From positions 121,652,979 to 121,716,978 of the forward strand of contig OX578276.1 in assembly GCA_951217055.1 (NCBI GenBank): a DNA stretch of 64,000 nucleotides. Direction: 5' to 3'. Shown here piece by piece: positions 12,039 to 24,984 of the stretch; the stretch's first letter is position 1; the number at the start of each line of letters is the position of its first letter. This DNA is from Gerris lacustris (Eukaryota > Arthropoda > Insecta > Hemiptera > Gerridae). A program made the translations under genes and the position numbers. The notes below the pieces were generated by a model that worked only from the letters and a program-made list of their open reading frames with translations, did no database searches and had not been told where the DNA came from.

Positions 12039-12545
12039 TGAAGCGAGCGTAAGCGAGCTTCTTACATTCAACAAACTATGCATCTTGTCTGTCTGTCAGT
12101 AACGTTTAAGTGTCCGACGATAACTTGAGTAAAAGTTAACTGATTTAGTTGAAATTTGGTATACATGTTCCTCTTAGTAATTCTCAGGCTAAGTTCGTTG
12201 GACTGCGTGATCCGTCCAAGAGTTCGCGCGCAACGCTCGCGTAAACGAAAGGTTCAAAAATTAAATTGGAATTTCAGAACGGAAAAAGATTCTATCATCA
12301 TCTATTCGATGAGACGAACATTTTTTACAAATAACATTTTTTAGTAAAACCAACAGCGACACCGCTATGAATAAATAAAGATCGCTAAAACTATTAAAGC
12401 AGACCTAGACGTTTATAATAGAGCAAAACAACCTTTTTTCCGATATCTTACGTTCTAACGTAACGATTTTAATAAAACTTCATACACACCATCTAATGCA
12501 CAATTGAAACACGCATGCAAAATTTCAATTTGATACATGCAGTAG
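12039..12545. mobile_element. MITE family B, truncated copy
   Basis: Begins ATTGAAGCGAGCGTAAGCG and runs for about 500 bp in close similarity with 20594-21130, including the block GTTCGCGCGCAACGCTCGCG. The matching right tip present in the other copy is absent here, so this copy is truncated on the right. The 62-codon plus frame inside it is part of the repeat and not a gene. Confidence 0.7.
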
Positions 12546-12882
12546 TTTTTTGTAGCAAAGAGAGCCAAATTGTTGGGATTGTGTGCGAGGTATAGAATTA
12601 ATGGTGCACATTTCACTCTGTTGTTTTCTTTCAAACAATAAATGTTGGTTTTGGTTTGATTTCAGTCTGATAAAAGAACCCTTACGTCCATAAATATAAT
12701 TGTGCGTACCTACTTGAGAGTCTAAACAATAAATCCGTAAAAAAAGCTTTCTTGGTAACCTCAACAGCATGTTGTAATCTTGATTAATTTTACAAATATT
12801 ATTACAATTATCCGTAATTGATGAATTAGAAGATATCAAAAAGTTGTTCTTCGGATTATCATATTAATTATTAATTTTCTTA

Positions 12883-13720
12883 TTACTTCCGAGCTTACCA
12901 AAAGTAACAGAAGCGATGGGATTCTTCTATAAAGAACGAGCATTTTTTATCTCAAATTTCAAGAGACATCCGTTTCAGACATCAGGGACCATTTTTGGTA
13001 CCGTGTCTGTCTGCCTGTCAGTGACAGGCAGGCAATCTGTCGATAAATGTTTTTGAAGCACCATATCTTAAAAACTATTCGTCTGATTTTAATAAAATTT
13101 GTGTGTGCGTTCATAATTACATAGTCCATTATTGATCTCATATAATTTATAACCTTTTGCGCCCATTGGTTTTTCTTCCATATGTGCACAAACATACATT
13201 TATTTACACCTATATCTTCAGAAGTACTAATCTGATGTGTACAAAATTTGGTTATTTGTCAAAAGCAGCTTGCAGATAGCCATGTAAAAATTTAAAAAAA
13301 ATGACAGATTTAAAAAGAAAATAGTCTGCCAATTAATATGTGGCACAGAGCTTCCTCGCATCCTATTTCGTGACTTGAATGATTTTATGCTTTTACAACC
13401 TCTAATTGTTAAATTAATTTAATTTTCCCTCCATTTTCTAAAATTCAAAATTGTTTTGATTTTTTACATGAATTATAGTATCAATGATGCCATGTTTTAA
13501 GAGCACAGACGGTTAAAATTAATCTGAAGCTATCTGATGGCTACTTTCGATAAACCATTCAAATTTCTGAAAAATCAGATGAGCACTTTTGAAGGTATAG
13601 GTGTAGTTAAATTTATGTTTGTGCGCATGTGAGGTTAAAACTTATATAGGACAAACAATGAGCAAATTATGACCTACCATTATAATGGCATAATTATGTA
13701 GAAATGACTATTAAATTAAA
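12883..13720. mobile_element. MITE family A, one or two partial copies
   Basis: Starts ACTTCCGAGCTTACCAAAAG and contains the family blocks CATCAGGGACCATTTTTGG and TTAATATGTGGCACAGAGC. A second block with ACAGACGGTTAAAATTAATC follows after 13505. The same blocks recur near 14450-15150, 37905-38470, 38846-39350, 55283-55795 and 59808-60560. No transposase is visible. Confidence 0.6.
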
Positions 13721-14449
13721 CACTGGCAGTGTCATCGAGAACAATACTTTCCTACAGTAACATTTAACATAAACATCTCACAACACCAAATTGTTTAGTC
13801 ATTTATAGCTTACCCAACAACACGAGTTTGTTGTATCACTCACGATTACTTTAGCTTTATTTCATGTAAACGTACAAAGATTACAGAATCCTGGATTCTA
13901 TTGTCTTCTGTAAATTTGAGTAACGTCATGAAACCCGGAGCAGTTTCAATAATAATATATTGTTTTAATACATTTCGAAAGAATTTTTCGATTCATTGTT
14001 ACTCCATAACATTATAAATCACTTAAGAATAAAAATTATCTTATTCTCAGACATCTAATATTGTCAATTTTGACTTCGCTGACGATACTAAGACTAATAT
14101 ACTATTATGAAGACTAAAGAATACTTACTACTATAAAGGCTTACTATTATAAAGTAACAGATACTTACAATTTCAAAGACTCTTAAAGCTTATTTTTCTG
14201 GATTCGCATTGGCCTCGAGACTACATTGTTTTGTTTTTACCTAATTTTAGCTCCTACTGGAAAGTTAATATTTTACAAATGCTTTTTCAGTTTCAGGGTT
14301 TGAATCAATCACTAATTAAGAATTTAATTATTTAAAAATTAAAAAAATAGAATATATATTAATGCTTCATAAAATAATTATTTCTTTCTAAATAATTGTA
14401 AATTATAGGGATTGTTAAAAGATGATTATAATTATAATATAAAATAAAT

Positions 14450-15165
14450 AATCTGCCAATTAGTGTGGCACATAGCTTCTTTAGCGTTCAATTATTGGAC
14501 GAATGAAAAATATCTGTATTAATTAATGTGATTCCTTTGGGATTATAAGGGTTGTTGTTTGATCTTTTTCGATTCTCAATGAAGTCACATTTATTTGTAT
14601 TCAAAAATAAATATGTGCAGACGAAATATATATGTGACCTGTTGGCTACTTTCGACTAATCACACAAATTTCACTAACATCGGATGAGTACTTTTAAAGA
14701 TTGATGTTAAAAAAAAAAAAAAAAAAAATGAGCGACCTTGTGGAAATGAAACCAAAATGGCCGTTTTGCGAAAGGAAAAGGTTTATATTAAATGGGACCA
14801 ACAGTGAGCTAATTATGATATATCGAAATTTAATTAAAATCGGAAGAGTAGTTCTGGGGGTTAGTAAATGTTGACAGACAGACAAACAAACAGACAAACA
14901 GACAAACAGACAAACAGACAAACAGACAGATAGACAGACAAACAGACAAATAGACAGACAGACAGACAGTCCAACTGACAGTCAAACAGACAGACAAATA
15001 GAAAGACAAACAGACAGACAAATATACAGGCACAAGCCCAAAATGTTTCCTTTTGTTGTTTAAAACAATTTTTTTTTAATTTGGACACAAAAGATGTTGT
15101 TCTTTAGAATGATCACTATGCACCTGTTATTTTTAGTAAGCTTGGATGCAAAAAAATGTACATTA
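14450..15165. mobile_element. MITE family A copy with expanded microsatellite
   Basis: Left part carries CTGCCAATTAGTGTGGCACA, right part ends AATGATCACTATGCACC then TAAGCTTGGATGC, a mutated family A tip. Between them a poly-A run (14709-14728) and a GACA/AACA tetranucleotide array (14871-15030) have grown. The 'CLSVCLSV' frames across the array are artefacts. Confidence 0.6.
14871..15030. repeat. (GACA/AACA)n microsatellite
   Basis: Imperfect tetranucleotide repeats of GACAGACAAACA type for about 160 bp. Similar but shorter CTGT runs sit at 20641-20688 in family B and 22719-22745, again inside MITEs. Confidence 0.9.
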
Positions 15166-15807
15166 TAGCATATCTTTTTATGTTTGAGCTTACGGAAGGT
15201 AAAAATTGTTTCTTAATTGCGTAATAATCTAAATTTTCACCATAAAAAACAACAATAAAGACTAACACTCAATAAAATGTGTATCATAAACAGAAAATAT
15301 TAATAGGAATATTTTATACCATAACTTATACTTATTTGTAATTGGTAATTGAGGAGTTTTTAATAAATCCAATATCATTATTTTCAATTATCCAATAAAT
15401 GTTGCTTCTGCGCCTTTCCGTCGCCACTTAAATAGCTAAGATAAGAATATAAATGTTGAATAATTTTATCGACGCGACAGCCTCCCACGTAATGCTATTT
15501 CTTATTAATCTAAATTCACAACTTTTTATTGAATTTAATGAGGTCTTTTATTTTAAAACCACTGTCCTCTGTTGTTGTTTTTTTTTTCGTGGCTACATTT
15601 TCTTAATAGAGATAGTCTAGAATGGTATTTACTTGAAGCTAATTAAATCATAATATGACGTAGGGTAATTAGGTATTAAGGTAACAAACACCACTCACTT
15701 TGTCCTAATTATGTCAATTAAGATTGACCCTCTATTAGGAAAAGATTATTATTTGTTACCGGTTTCTTGACAGCTAGTTTACCCTTAATAACACATAATA
15801 TATAAAA

Positions 15808-16838
15808 TCCAAATACCACTGACTCACTGACTCACTGACACATCACGATATCTCTGAAACCACTGGACCTACGACCATGAAATTTTGTAGGTGTGTTCCT
15901 CTTACCTCCTAGGTGCTCGCTGAGAAATATCCACCATCTTGATTCAAGATGGCGGCCATTTATATAAAAAATTCGACAAGACGATATCTCGGGAACCAAT
16001 TGTACTAGAACCTTGAAATTTAGAAGTTGGCTTCCTTTTATGAAATTAGTAACTTTTGATAAATAGTTTACCAATCGGGCATATTGATTCAAGATGGCGG
16101 CCATACATATATAAAAGTCAACATGTGTGCATGTTCTTTATACACATCTACAGTTTTAGTCCGATCTCGATGAAAATTTGCACACTTGACCTTCAAAGCA
16201 AGGGGAAAATCACTGTCTACATGAATATTCAAAATTTTAATTTTGGTACACAGGAGTACGGGGTACAAATGTTAAAGTAATGAACATCCTTCATGATGCA
16301 TATCGTTGAAAAGCTCTTTAAGAGGACAGTAATTGTGGTTATGTACAGTTTTATCATATTTTCACTTAGGAGGGGGGTATAATTAAAAAATATAGCTATA
16401 TCTTATATAAAAAGAAGTGTATCCGTATGAGGGTATGTCTTTTATCCTAATTTGATGAATATTTACACACTTTTTCTTCATAACAAGGTGAAGGTCACTG
16501 CCTACATGAGATTACGAAATTAAAATTTTGGTACACAGGGGTACGGGGTACAAGTGATGAATACCCTTTATCTTCATGATGCATATCGTTGAAATGCTCT
16601 TTAAGAGTACAGTAATTGTTGTTATGTGTACAGTTTTGTCATATTTTCATTTAGGAGGGGGTAAATTTAGGATATTTGCAAATGATCTTATCAAAGAGAT
16701 GGAGGATGATAAGATATAACTAGGAGGGATAGAATCTAGATATTCTCGCATAGTAAAATAATTTGTATCTTTTCCTGGTAGTTTATAAACTTATCAAATT
16801 TAAAAACACTCCGTAGCGAAGCACGGGTATCCAGCTAG
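15808..16838 (+). mobile_element. Helitron-like non-autonomous element
   Basis: The right end is CCGTAGCGAAGCACGG, an imperfect hairpin, followed by TATCCAGCTAG and a flanking T. A hairpin a few bases before CTAG with insertion next to T is the Helitron 3' signature. The left end is tentative: A then TCCAAATACC and ACTGACTCACTGACTCACTG, similar to the left end of 33733-35701. The interior has two tandem units of about 280-300 bp, each with GGTACACAGG.GTACGGGGTAC and GATGCATATCGTTGAAA. A 9-bp repeat TAACACATA lies on both sides (15789-15797, 16839-16847), which Helitrons do not normally create. No Rep/helicase frame is present. Confidence 0.6.
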
Positions 16839-17095
16839 TAACACATATAAAAATAAACATACACGATCGAATTATTACAAATTATATGTAAAATTTAAAA
16901 AAAAAAGGAAAAAAGCTTGTTTTTCAATGACGCCAATACTTCTTGGCGTCGCTAATTAATTGTAGCAGTATTATTTTTATTTTTTTGTCCACTTTTATTT
17001 ACTTAAGTAGGCACTTTAAATAAAGTAGCTGAAAAGTTTTATGTATTTATATATTTCACTTATTATCGTTTTATGAAGAAAACAATAGTTATTTA

Positions 17096-17245
17096 TGCAC
17101 CTAGGGAGTAAAGTAAGCCATTATTCCCTGAGCAAAAAAGTTCTTGAGGCGAAGCCGAGGGAATAACGCTAATTAGCTCCCGAGGCGCAGCCGAGGGTGA
17201 TAATTATCGCGAGGGGAGTAACGGCACTTTACTCACGAGGTGCAT
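17096..17245. repeat. Foldback repeat with GAGGCGAAGCCGAGG blocks
   Basis: TGCACCTAGGGAGTAAAGT on the left is matched by ACTTTACTCACGAGGTGCAT on the right. Inside are two related blocks, GAGGCGAAGCCGAGGG and GAGGCGCAGCCGAGGG. It has the same plan as the CTCGCTTCGCTCG hairpins at 8761 and 43061 but a different sequence. Confidence 0.6.
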
Positions 17246-18437
17246 ACAATATTTAATAAATAACAATAATTATTAACACTTTTAATAGCAGATATAAGAG
17301 ATTCAATATTAAAAACAAATAAGAATTGAAATTAAACTCAAATAGAAGGTTATTTAGATGCAGGTTATAAACAAGGTCGAAAAAGCAGTGTCGCCAATCT
17401 GATTTCAACAACTTCATTACATTAGCCATTCATTTTCAACTATTTATAAAATAATTAAGGTGGCAATCCTTACTTTTTCGCCCTACTTTTACTTTTTCTC
17501 CCTACTTTTAAGTCCGCAGGGCAGAAAATACTTACTTTAGTCCCTCTATGCTAATCCAAAATCATAACTTTTTCTCCCCACTGGAGATAAAAAATATTTA
17601 CAAGTAACTTATACTAGTTTATTATACAAATTCATTATCAGAATGTATACTAATGGGGCGTATTGTTATGATAAATACTTACAGTACAGGACAATAAAAC
17701 TATTCTAAGTTAAGTCAATATTGTAGATCTGAGATATGGATCGATTGCGGTTTAATGCATTTTTATTCATTATTCATTCTTCTTGGAAAATGAATAAACT
17801 TATATTTTTTTGTTTGACGTGTTCAAATCGAGCACACAATGAGCTCCAACTAAAGGCTACATGACGCATTGCAAAAACTGAAATATGTCATTTCAAAAGC
17901 TCACGGCTTTAAGTAATTTATAAAATATAGCAAAAATAGTCTGCCAATTAGTGGCGCATATAGCTTTTTAGCGCCCTATATCGCGTACTTTACTTTTATA
18001 ATCAAAATTATTCGAGTACCTCCAATGGGTGGAGTCTCCAAATCTGTGTCGTAACTGTACTCTTAACTGTGTTTACCTTAAGTGAAATAAGCTGCTTAAT
18101 AAATTTTAATAGTTAAAAATGAACAGAACAAAAAAGAAAGTACTATTTTGGACTTAAGAAACCTAATACCTTTATAATATGACAATACTTTTAAACCCAA
18201 CTTATGGAATCACAAATCATTTCTACTCTACATTCTTACCCATTTTCTACGTCTCTGGGAAATTAAAAATAAAATAAGACTTGTTTCAACTTCACATTAT
18301 TTTCTAACTAAAAAATATCAGGAATTTAATTAATGAATTTTAATAATAATCAAAATTTAAATACTTCCTATTTGAACTGTGTCCAAACGCATATCCTAGG
18401 TTTAGTGTATTTCACGATTTTGTATTCGTGAAGAGCT

Positions 18438-18440
<3 letters not shown>
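17246..18440. other. No gene; one family A scrap
   Basis: AT-rich DNA. Around 17938-17990 a scrap of family A occurs (CTGCCAATTAGTGGCGCATA). At 17470-17590 the motif CTTTTTCnCCCTACTTTT is repeated several times without regular spacing. Confidence 0.4.

Positions 18441-18510
<70 letters not shown>
18441..18510. repeat. (AT)n microsatellite split by a MITE
   Basis: A 70-bp AT tract directly abuts the element at 18511-18766; a further 18 bp of the same tract continues at 18767. The element therefore appears to have landed in an existing (AT)n run. Confidence 0.85.
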
Positions 18511-18512
<2 letters not shown>

Positions 18513-18766
18513 TCGGGTTAGTGCAAAAAGTCACTAAGTTACATTTGGCTTCTTTGAAATATTCAAATTTTAAACTTGCATCTTTGTAAACAAATATTTA
18601 TTTCAACATTTTTAACTGTTTTCTACTTATTTGGAATTTATTATTATGTTTTTATATAGAATCAGGGAAAATATATTATATTTTATATTATAACAATTAA
18701 GAAAATCGAAAAAAAACTAAAAATCAAAATAAATGTAACTTAGTGACTTTTTGCACTAACCCGACG
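18511..18766. mobile_element. mariner-like MITE, 256 bp, perfect TIRs
   Basis: The first 36 bases (18511-18546) are exactly the reverse complement of the last 36 (18731-18766). The tip CGTCGGGTTAGTGCAAAAAG resembles tips of the mariner group, such as GGTTGGTGCAAAAGT. It sits in TA repeats, consistent with a TA target. No transposase frame. Perfect TIRs suggest a young copy. Confidence 0.8.
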
Positions 18767-18783
18767 ATATATATATATATATA

Positions 18784-20320
18784 ATATCGCCGTTCTAGAG
18801 AAACGTAGTTGTAAGGGCATATTATATTAATTTTAGTTAGACACATGGGTAAATATAAAAAAGTAAGTAGGGTAGATATAAGTACGTTCTATCCAATGCT
18901 ATAACGGCGGTTTTGAAATTGCTACTTTTAACCGATTATCAGCTTAAAATTCGTTGAGGACCTGCCAGGTTTTTAAAGATAACAGCGTCGCATGGTTCAG
19001 TTTCGTGTTTGCTTTGAAAGAAAGTACTACCTAAGTGACGCATTTGTACTATACACCGCGTGCTTAGCTAATTCTTATTTAATTACCACGTCATAATTGT
19101 ACTTTAAGTAATTTTTAACTCAATAATTCTACAATTACGAGTATTAAGTGCAGTTACGCCAATGTGTATTAAAGTTTACTCAATATTAGATTTTATTATT
19201 CAAGATAACTAACAAAATCCCATTTAAAATTGGCATAAAATACTTTTATGTCATTATAGAATTACAAATATATTCCTGGATGATAATGTTATTATTGTTT
19301 CAGACTATCTTAATTGCTTTAAGTTGACTAATTATTAAATTTATATTAAACTATAAAGAAGAAAATAATAATGAATGAGAGAACTAAAATAATTATATGA
19401 TGTTAGCAAATGAAAGATATAAATTAGAAATGAATTTAACTTGCAATAATTATAATCAATTAAAAAATAAGATAGATTGTAATAATTATAAGACAATAAA
19501 ATACTTTAATAAACTGACAATAGTCAATATTGTTTTATAATCCTTTCATTAAATTTCTTTTGTGATATTTTTGCAACATTAATGACTATTAAAACCATAA
19601 AAATATAAGCTAACAATAAATATATTAGAGGTACATAATAAATTTGTGATACTTCTTGTTAAGAAACTTAAAGATACCGTATTAGTTGCAATGGTAAGAA
19701 GATAATAGCATTATCATCAAGAACATTATCATTCTTTGTACAAAAATTGTATTATTTTCTTCAATTACATACCTAGTATTAATAATTGATTCTTAATTAA
19801 TAAAATGATATGGTGTAATTTTTACATATTATCTTTACTTACAATACCTAATTAATACCCTAAATTTATGACCTAAGACCAAGTGAGGTGTACACTCTTA
19901 GGTCTTTAGAACAACAATGACGTTTTAATAAAATTTGGGGGAAACTGAGGCACTTTTTTTTTGTAAATACAAATGCTTAAAAGGGACTTGTATAAACTTA
20001 ACTGTATATTGCCTGGTTTTTATATTGATTAAAAAAATCACAATTACATGTACCTCCTCTATTCTTTCCCATTGAGTTGCTTCACCTTCTTTCCATATGA
20101 TTCTTAATGCAAAGCTACATTTCCTATCTAAAAGATATACTCTTCTCTAAGACTTTCCTTTTAGGTTTCTGTACAAAGTAAAAAAAGAAACCTTATATAA
20201 CGGCTTGTCTGTCTGTCTGTCCGTTGCTTGTTTCAATTCATAAACTACTATAGCTAGGAACATGAAATTTAGCACACAGCTGCATCTCGGCATTTAAGAC
20301 AACTGGACACATTTTGGATT
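18784..20320. other. No recognisable feature
   Basis: Long AT-rich stretch without plausible frame. A worn insect-type TGTCTGTCTGTCCG run is at 20205-20222, the usual left shoulder of many insect MITEs. Confidence 0.4.
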
Positions 20321-20397
20321 TTTCACACTTAATATTTTCAAGATGGCGGCCAATATGGCAGCAACTAAAAAAACAAAATTTTAGTCACCATGACATG

Positions 20398-20461
<64 letters not shown>

Positions 20462-20641
20462 ATTTAAAGGTCTTGAAATGAAGAAAAAGAATATGCAACT
20501 ATTAAAATTTTTTCACGTAATATTTTCAAGATGGCGCCCAATATGGCGGGCGACTAAAAAAAGTTCTTAGTAACTATGACATGTTATACATTAATTGAAG
20601 CGAGCGTAGCGAGCTTCCTACATTCAACGAAATATGCTCCG

Positions 20642-20685
<44 letters not shown>

Positions 20686-21665
20686 AGTAACGTTTACGCG
20701 TGTGACGATAACTTGAGTAAAAGTTAACCGATTAAGTTGAAATTTGGTATACATGTTCCTCTTACTAATACTCAGGCTAAGTTCGTTGGACAGCGTGAAC
20801 CGTCCATGAGTTCGCGCGCAACGCTCGCGTAAACGAGAGGTACAAAAATTAAATTGGAATTTCAGGACGGGAAAAGATTCTATCATCATGTACTCGATGA
20901 GACAAACATTTTTTTCAAATAACATTTTTTACTAAAACCAACAGCAACACCGCTATGACTTAATAAAGATCGCTAAAACTATTAAAGCGGACCTAAACGT
21001 TTATAATAGAGAAAACAACCTTTTTACCGATATCTTACGTTCTAACGAAACGATTTTAATAAAACTTCATATACACCATCTAATGCACAATTGAAACAGG
21101 TATGCAAAATTTCAACTTGATACAAGCAAAATTCTTTGCGTAGTGACGAGATACATTTATAATAATTGTTTAAAAGCTACCGCGGATGGTGAAGATTGTT
21201 ATAGTCGTATAGTGTATGGTTTGTTTAGGAAGTAAAGCTTCGTACCGAGTACCCCCACTCTTCCCTACACTACCCTCTTCCAGTTATCTTCAACTATGAC
21301 ATTCATCATGATTAATAAATTTCAATATTCAGTATTTCATTGCAATACGCTCGCTTCAATGATAGAGCCACGCGATGCCTAGTTTAAAGGTCTTGAAGTG
21401 TAGAAAAAGAATATGCAATTATTAAAATTTTACACTTAAAAATTTCAAGATGGCGGCCAATATGGCGGGTGACCATGACATGTTATATATCATTTTAAAG
21501 GTCTTGAAATGTAGAAAAAATAATATGCAATTATTATCATTTTCAAGATGGCGGCAAATATGGCGGGTGACAAAACATTGTTTTAGTTACCGTAACATGT
21601 TATACATCAATTTAAAGGTCTTGCAGAGTAGAAAAAGAATATTACTATTAAAATTAGTGTAATTA
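20320..21665 (+). repeat. Tandem ~120-bp repeat with CAAGATGGCGG, interrupted
   Basis: At least four diverged units share TTTCAAGATGGCGGCCAATATG, CATGTTATA and TTTAAAGGTCTTGAA (starts near 20335, 20524, 21445, 21542). A (TA)n tract at 20399-20459 has grown in one unit. A complete family B MITE (20594-21360) is inserted between units. The 70-codon frame at 21450-21662 is a translation of the repeat. Confidence 0.75.
20594..21360. mobile_element. MITE family B, complete copy
   Basis: ATTGAAGCGAGCGTA at the left and TACGCTCGCTTCAAT at the right (one base variation inside) form the tips; the centre of the left arm includes CGAGCGTAGCGAGC, itself palindromic. Most of the length matches 12039-12545. 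A CTGT array (20641-20688) differs in length between the copies. No coding function is seen. Confidence 0.7.
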
Positions 21666-21908
21666 TATTACACTTGATAATTTTAACTTTAATGTACAGA
21701 AACCGGCGATTATCGCCCCCACGTACTTACGTGAAGCGCGCCTTACTTGTTTACTTATGCATCCTCGTTTGCTGTAACCTAAATTAAGGAATGTGCAAGT
21801 TAATTGCATTACTCATACATATTTCTTTATATTAGAACTTGACATTATATTTGTTTATTGATTATTATATTTAATCTTTCTTCTTTCAAGATAATGTATA
21901 TCATGAGC

Positions 21909-23903
21909 CAGGGACCGCGGAACTTATTTCAGAGAGGGGGGGCGAAATTAGGATATTTGTATTGCGGGTTTAGTGTTTTCCCACTATTAAACTTTTTTTA
22001 AAATGTCAAGCACCGCACAACTATTTTAAAGAAAGGGGGAGGACGAAATACAGAGGGCTAATGTCCAGTTAGGAGATGAATGCTCGAGTAGGATTTTTAG
22101 TTTGTGTATAGAGGCTACATTTTCTAGGGAAAAAGAAAATTAATTTACTAATAATAAAACAATCAAACACTCAAATTAAGCAATTATGTTTATAAAAAAG
22201 CATAATGATAAACATCACTTTACATAATAAGTTATGCTTTTATAAACTTTTCTATAGAGTATTTGCACTTAAAAACATACTTAATGCGTTTAAAGAGATA
22301 ATTTTGTACTATAGGTTGCAAATTATATTTTAATTTGCATTTTTTTAGAGATCAGTATATTTTAAAAATTATTCTTTAATTATTTATAAATCGCTCGATT
22401 GATGTTATAAATTGTTCATCAATATCTAAACTTACCTAAAATGATCATTTTTATTCAAAAAAATACTTTAATACCTTGAGATCAATTCATAGATTAAATT
22501 TTACTTTAATGATTATAGTAGTGACCACTTTGTACTTCAAATTATACAGTATCATCTAAACTTTTACCAGAGAATAATATATTTATAAGTATCTTTTAGT
22601 GCCTTTATTACTTTCTCATATTAAGTATTGTGATGACGCGAAAATTTGATGTTGAGATTTTAATGGATTTTCACGTTTTGAGTTTCCCTGAGTCCAAAAA
22701 GAGGTTTTTAAAAAATATCTGTCTGTCTGTCGTCTGTCGTGCAGACACCTGGAGCCTAAACTACTGGGCCGATTTTGACGAATTTTTGGCATACACATTC
22801 AGAAAAATCATACCCTGAGGCGAAATCAAGAAATGAATTTTAGCTCTAAATTTAGGGGCTCTACCCCCCAAAAACTCTGAAAAAAACATGAAAAAAAAAT
22901 ATTTCTCGAAAACGGTTCCGGCGATATTAATTAAAAAATTAAAAAATGTAGTCCATTTGAATATGAATCTAACGATATTAGCCGTTTTCCCGGGAAAAAT
23001 CTAGTTTCTGGGAAAATAGCTTTAAACGTGGAGGGAGAGAGGCCGGGTTCAATTCCCCACCGAGGAGGTTATTTTTACGATATATTTTGATAAAATGGTC
23101 AATAATAATTAAATGTACCAACGAAATCTAATAAACGATAACACGAAAACTAATGAACAGAAAACACCGGACCAAGTAGTTATGAACTTGTATAAGAGAA
23201 AGTTTGTCTGAGTTGTCTCGGACCGATTTTTTTAATATCTATACTGCTATGAAAAAACACTTATAGTAACAACTTCTAATTATTTATACTTAAATAATAA
23301 TAATTCTTTATTCTAAAACTTATACACTTAAGAGTTTTTAGAATCAATTTATAATTTGCTTTAATATAGCCATAAAAGTAGTACATAGTAATTTTGATCT
23401 CGCGATGAAATTCGACTAAACTCAATAACATTTATAAAAATAATAACGATCGTATAAACGAATACAATTTTATCAGTACCTTATAGCTAATAGATTCAAA
23501 ATAAGGCCCGAATTGATTTGGAAACGTGCGTGAACCATGGATTTTTTTTTTTTTTAAATCAATATTATTGTTCATATTCATATTGTATTATGTTCATCAC
23601 TAACTTGTTGTACACTGTAATTATTTGATTAAATATAAATTTTAAAGTTAATTCCAATGTGAAACAAATTGTAAGTTCAATTATAATTGATTAAAAATAT
23701 AAATTAAATGGATTAACAACATGATACTATCGACATACTCGTACACTCTGACTCCACTCTCTTACAATCTTTAACTTAAACCTCAACAAATTTTTTACAG
23801 CATCAATATTTTTTTTTTCTTTTATCTAACATAATTAGGTTATATACCAGTTAACCGAGGGGGGGCGGCCGCCCCCCCTGCCCCCCCTGTTCCGCGGTCC
23901 CTG
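21909..23903. mobile_element. hAT-type element with 8-bp target duplication
   Basis: Tips CAGGGACCGCGGAAC and GTTCCGCGGTCCCTG are perfect inverted copies. The flanks are identical: TCATGAGC at 21901-21908 and 23904-23911. An 8-bp duplication and CAGGG tips are diagnostic for hAT. G-rich blocks sit just inside both tips. The 1,995 bp contain no transposase frame, only a MITE-like stretch with TCTGTCTGTCGTCTGTCG near 22719. Confidence 0.85.
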
Positions 23904-24065
23904 TCATGAGCCTGAGATAACTCGATTAAGCTTATTATGAATGGTTGTTATTATCTTCTGAAACGAAAAATGTTTGTTTCTTACGTGCTTATATTTTTGA
24001 ACCTAGTTTTGCTGTGGAATTGTTTCATTGGAGTTTAAAAGTCTACCTTTAATTATCGAGTTATT

Positions 24066-24636
24066 GAAAAGTGCCAAAAGTAAATTTGTAAAATACCACT
24101 TATCTAAAAACATATTATCAAAAACTAAAATATTTTCGTTTTATTTATATATATTTGGCTTAATTTCCTAAATCTGAAACTAAGCATTTATTAATTATTT
24201 TATAACTTATTTTTATTTCATATATAATGAATATAATATGAAAAAGAATAAAGTTATATTATATTATAAAATTTATATGAAAAAGGAAATTTTTATTTTT
24301 TATCACATTATATGTGATAATTAACGATACTATACTTTTTTATTATTATATACTACGATGCGATACTAAATTATATACTACTATTATTATATATTACGAT
24401 GCGATACTATTTTATTATTAACGCTAATTATCACATTATATGTGATAAATAGCGTTACTAATTTCTCATATAAAATAAAAATAAGATTTTAAAATAATTG
24501 ATAAATGCGTAGTTTTAGATTTAGGAAATAAAGCCAAGTATAGGTATGTAAAACAGAAATATTATAGTTTTTGACAATTTGGTTTTAGATAAGCGCTATT
24601 TAATAAAAAAATAAAATTACTTTTAGCACTTTTTTC
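24066..24636. mobile_element. Long-TIR foldback element, ~570 bp
   Basis: The left ~170 bp and right ~170 bp are imperfect inverted copies (left GTGCCAAAAGTAA, right TTACTTTTAGCAC; inner match TTTCCTAAATCTGAAACTA / its complement). The centre contains two copies of TATCACATTATATGTGATAA, a 20-bp palindrome. No coding frame. Probably a MITE made almost wholly of arms. Confidence 0.75.
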
Positions 24637-24984
24637 TTAATAATTGGAATTGAATTGAACTATCCTTTACTGTTCACTGTTTCCAGCGCATTTTAAATTA
24701 TGGGAATAACAATATAGTTAGTTAAAAATCTATTGGAAAATTTGTACAGGACAAACAAACAAGGAAGCAAGCTAATAAAAACGTAGTAAAAAGTTATTTT
24801 TATCTTGTAATTATATATTAATTTTTATATTATTGTGTTTTCATACATATTAAAAAAGGTTTCTCAATACAATAGTAACATTTAACATTTTATAACGAAT
24901 ATGTTAAAACCCAGTTGATGCTTGTAGGTGGAGATTTTCTTATATTTTTGTTGTTACCTCATATTTTTTTAAACATAGCTATTA

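Noticed and set aside
14694..15088. Three overlapping minus-strand frames rich in CLSV repeats
   Set aside because: They translate a GACA/AACA microsatellite in all three frames; an artefact of the 4-bp repeat.
20641..20688. CTGT repeat considered as a CRISPR-like or regulatory array
   Set aside because: Plain tetranucleotide microsatellite without spacers, inside a MITE.
23035..23070. GGGTTCAATTCCCCACC, possible tRNA T-arm
   Set aside because: No matching A box, anticodon arm or acceptor stem; it lies inside the hAT-type element.
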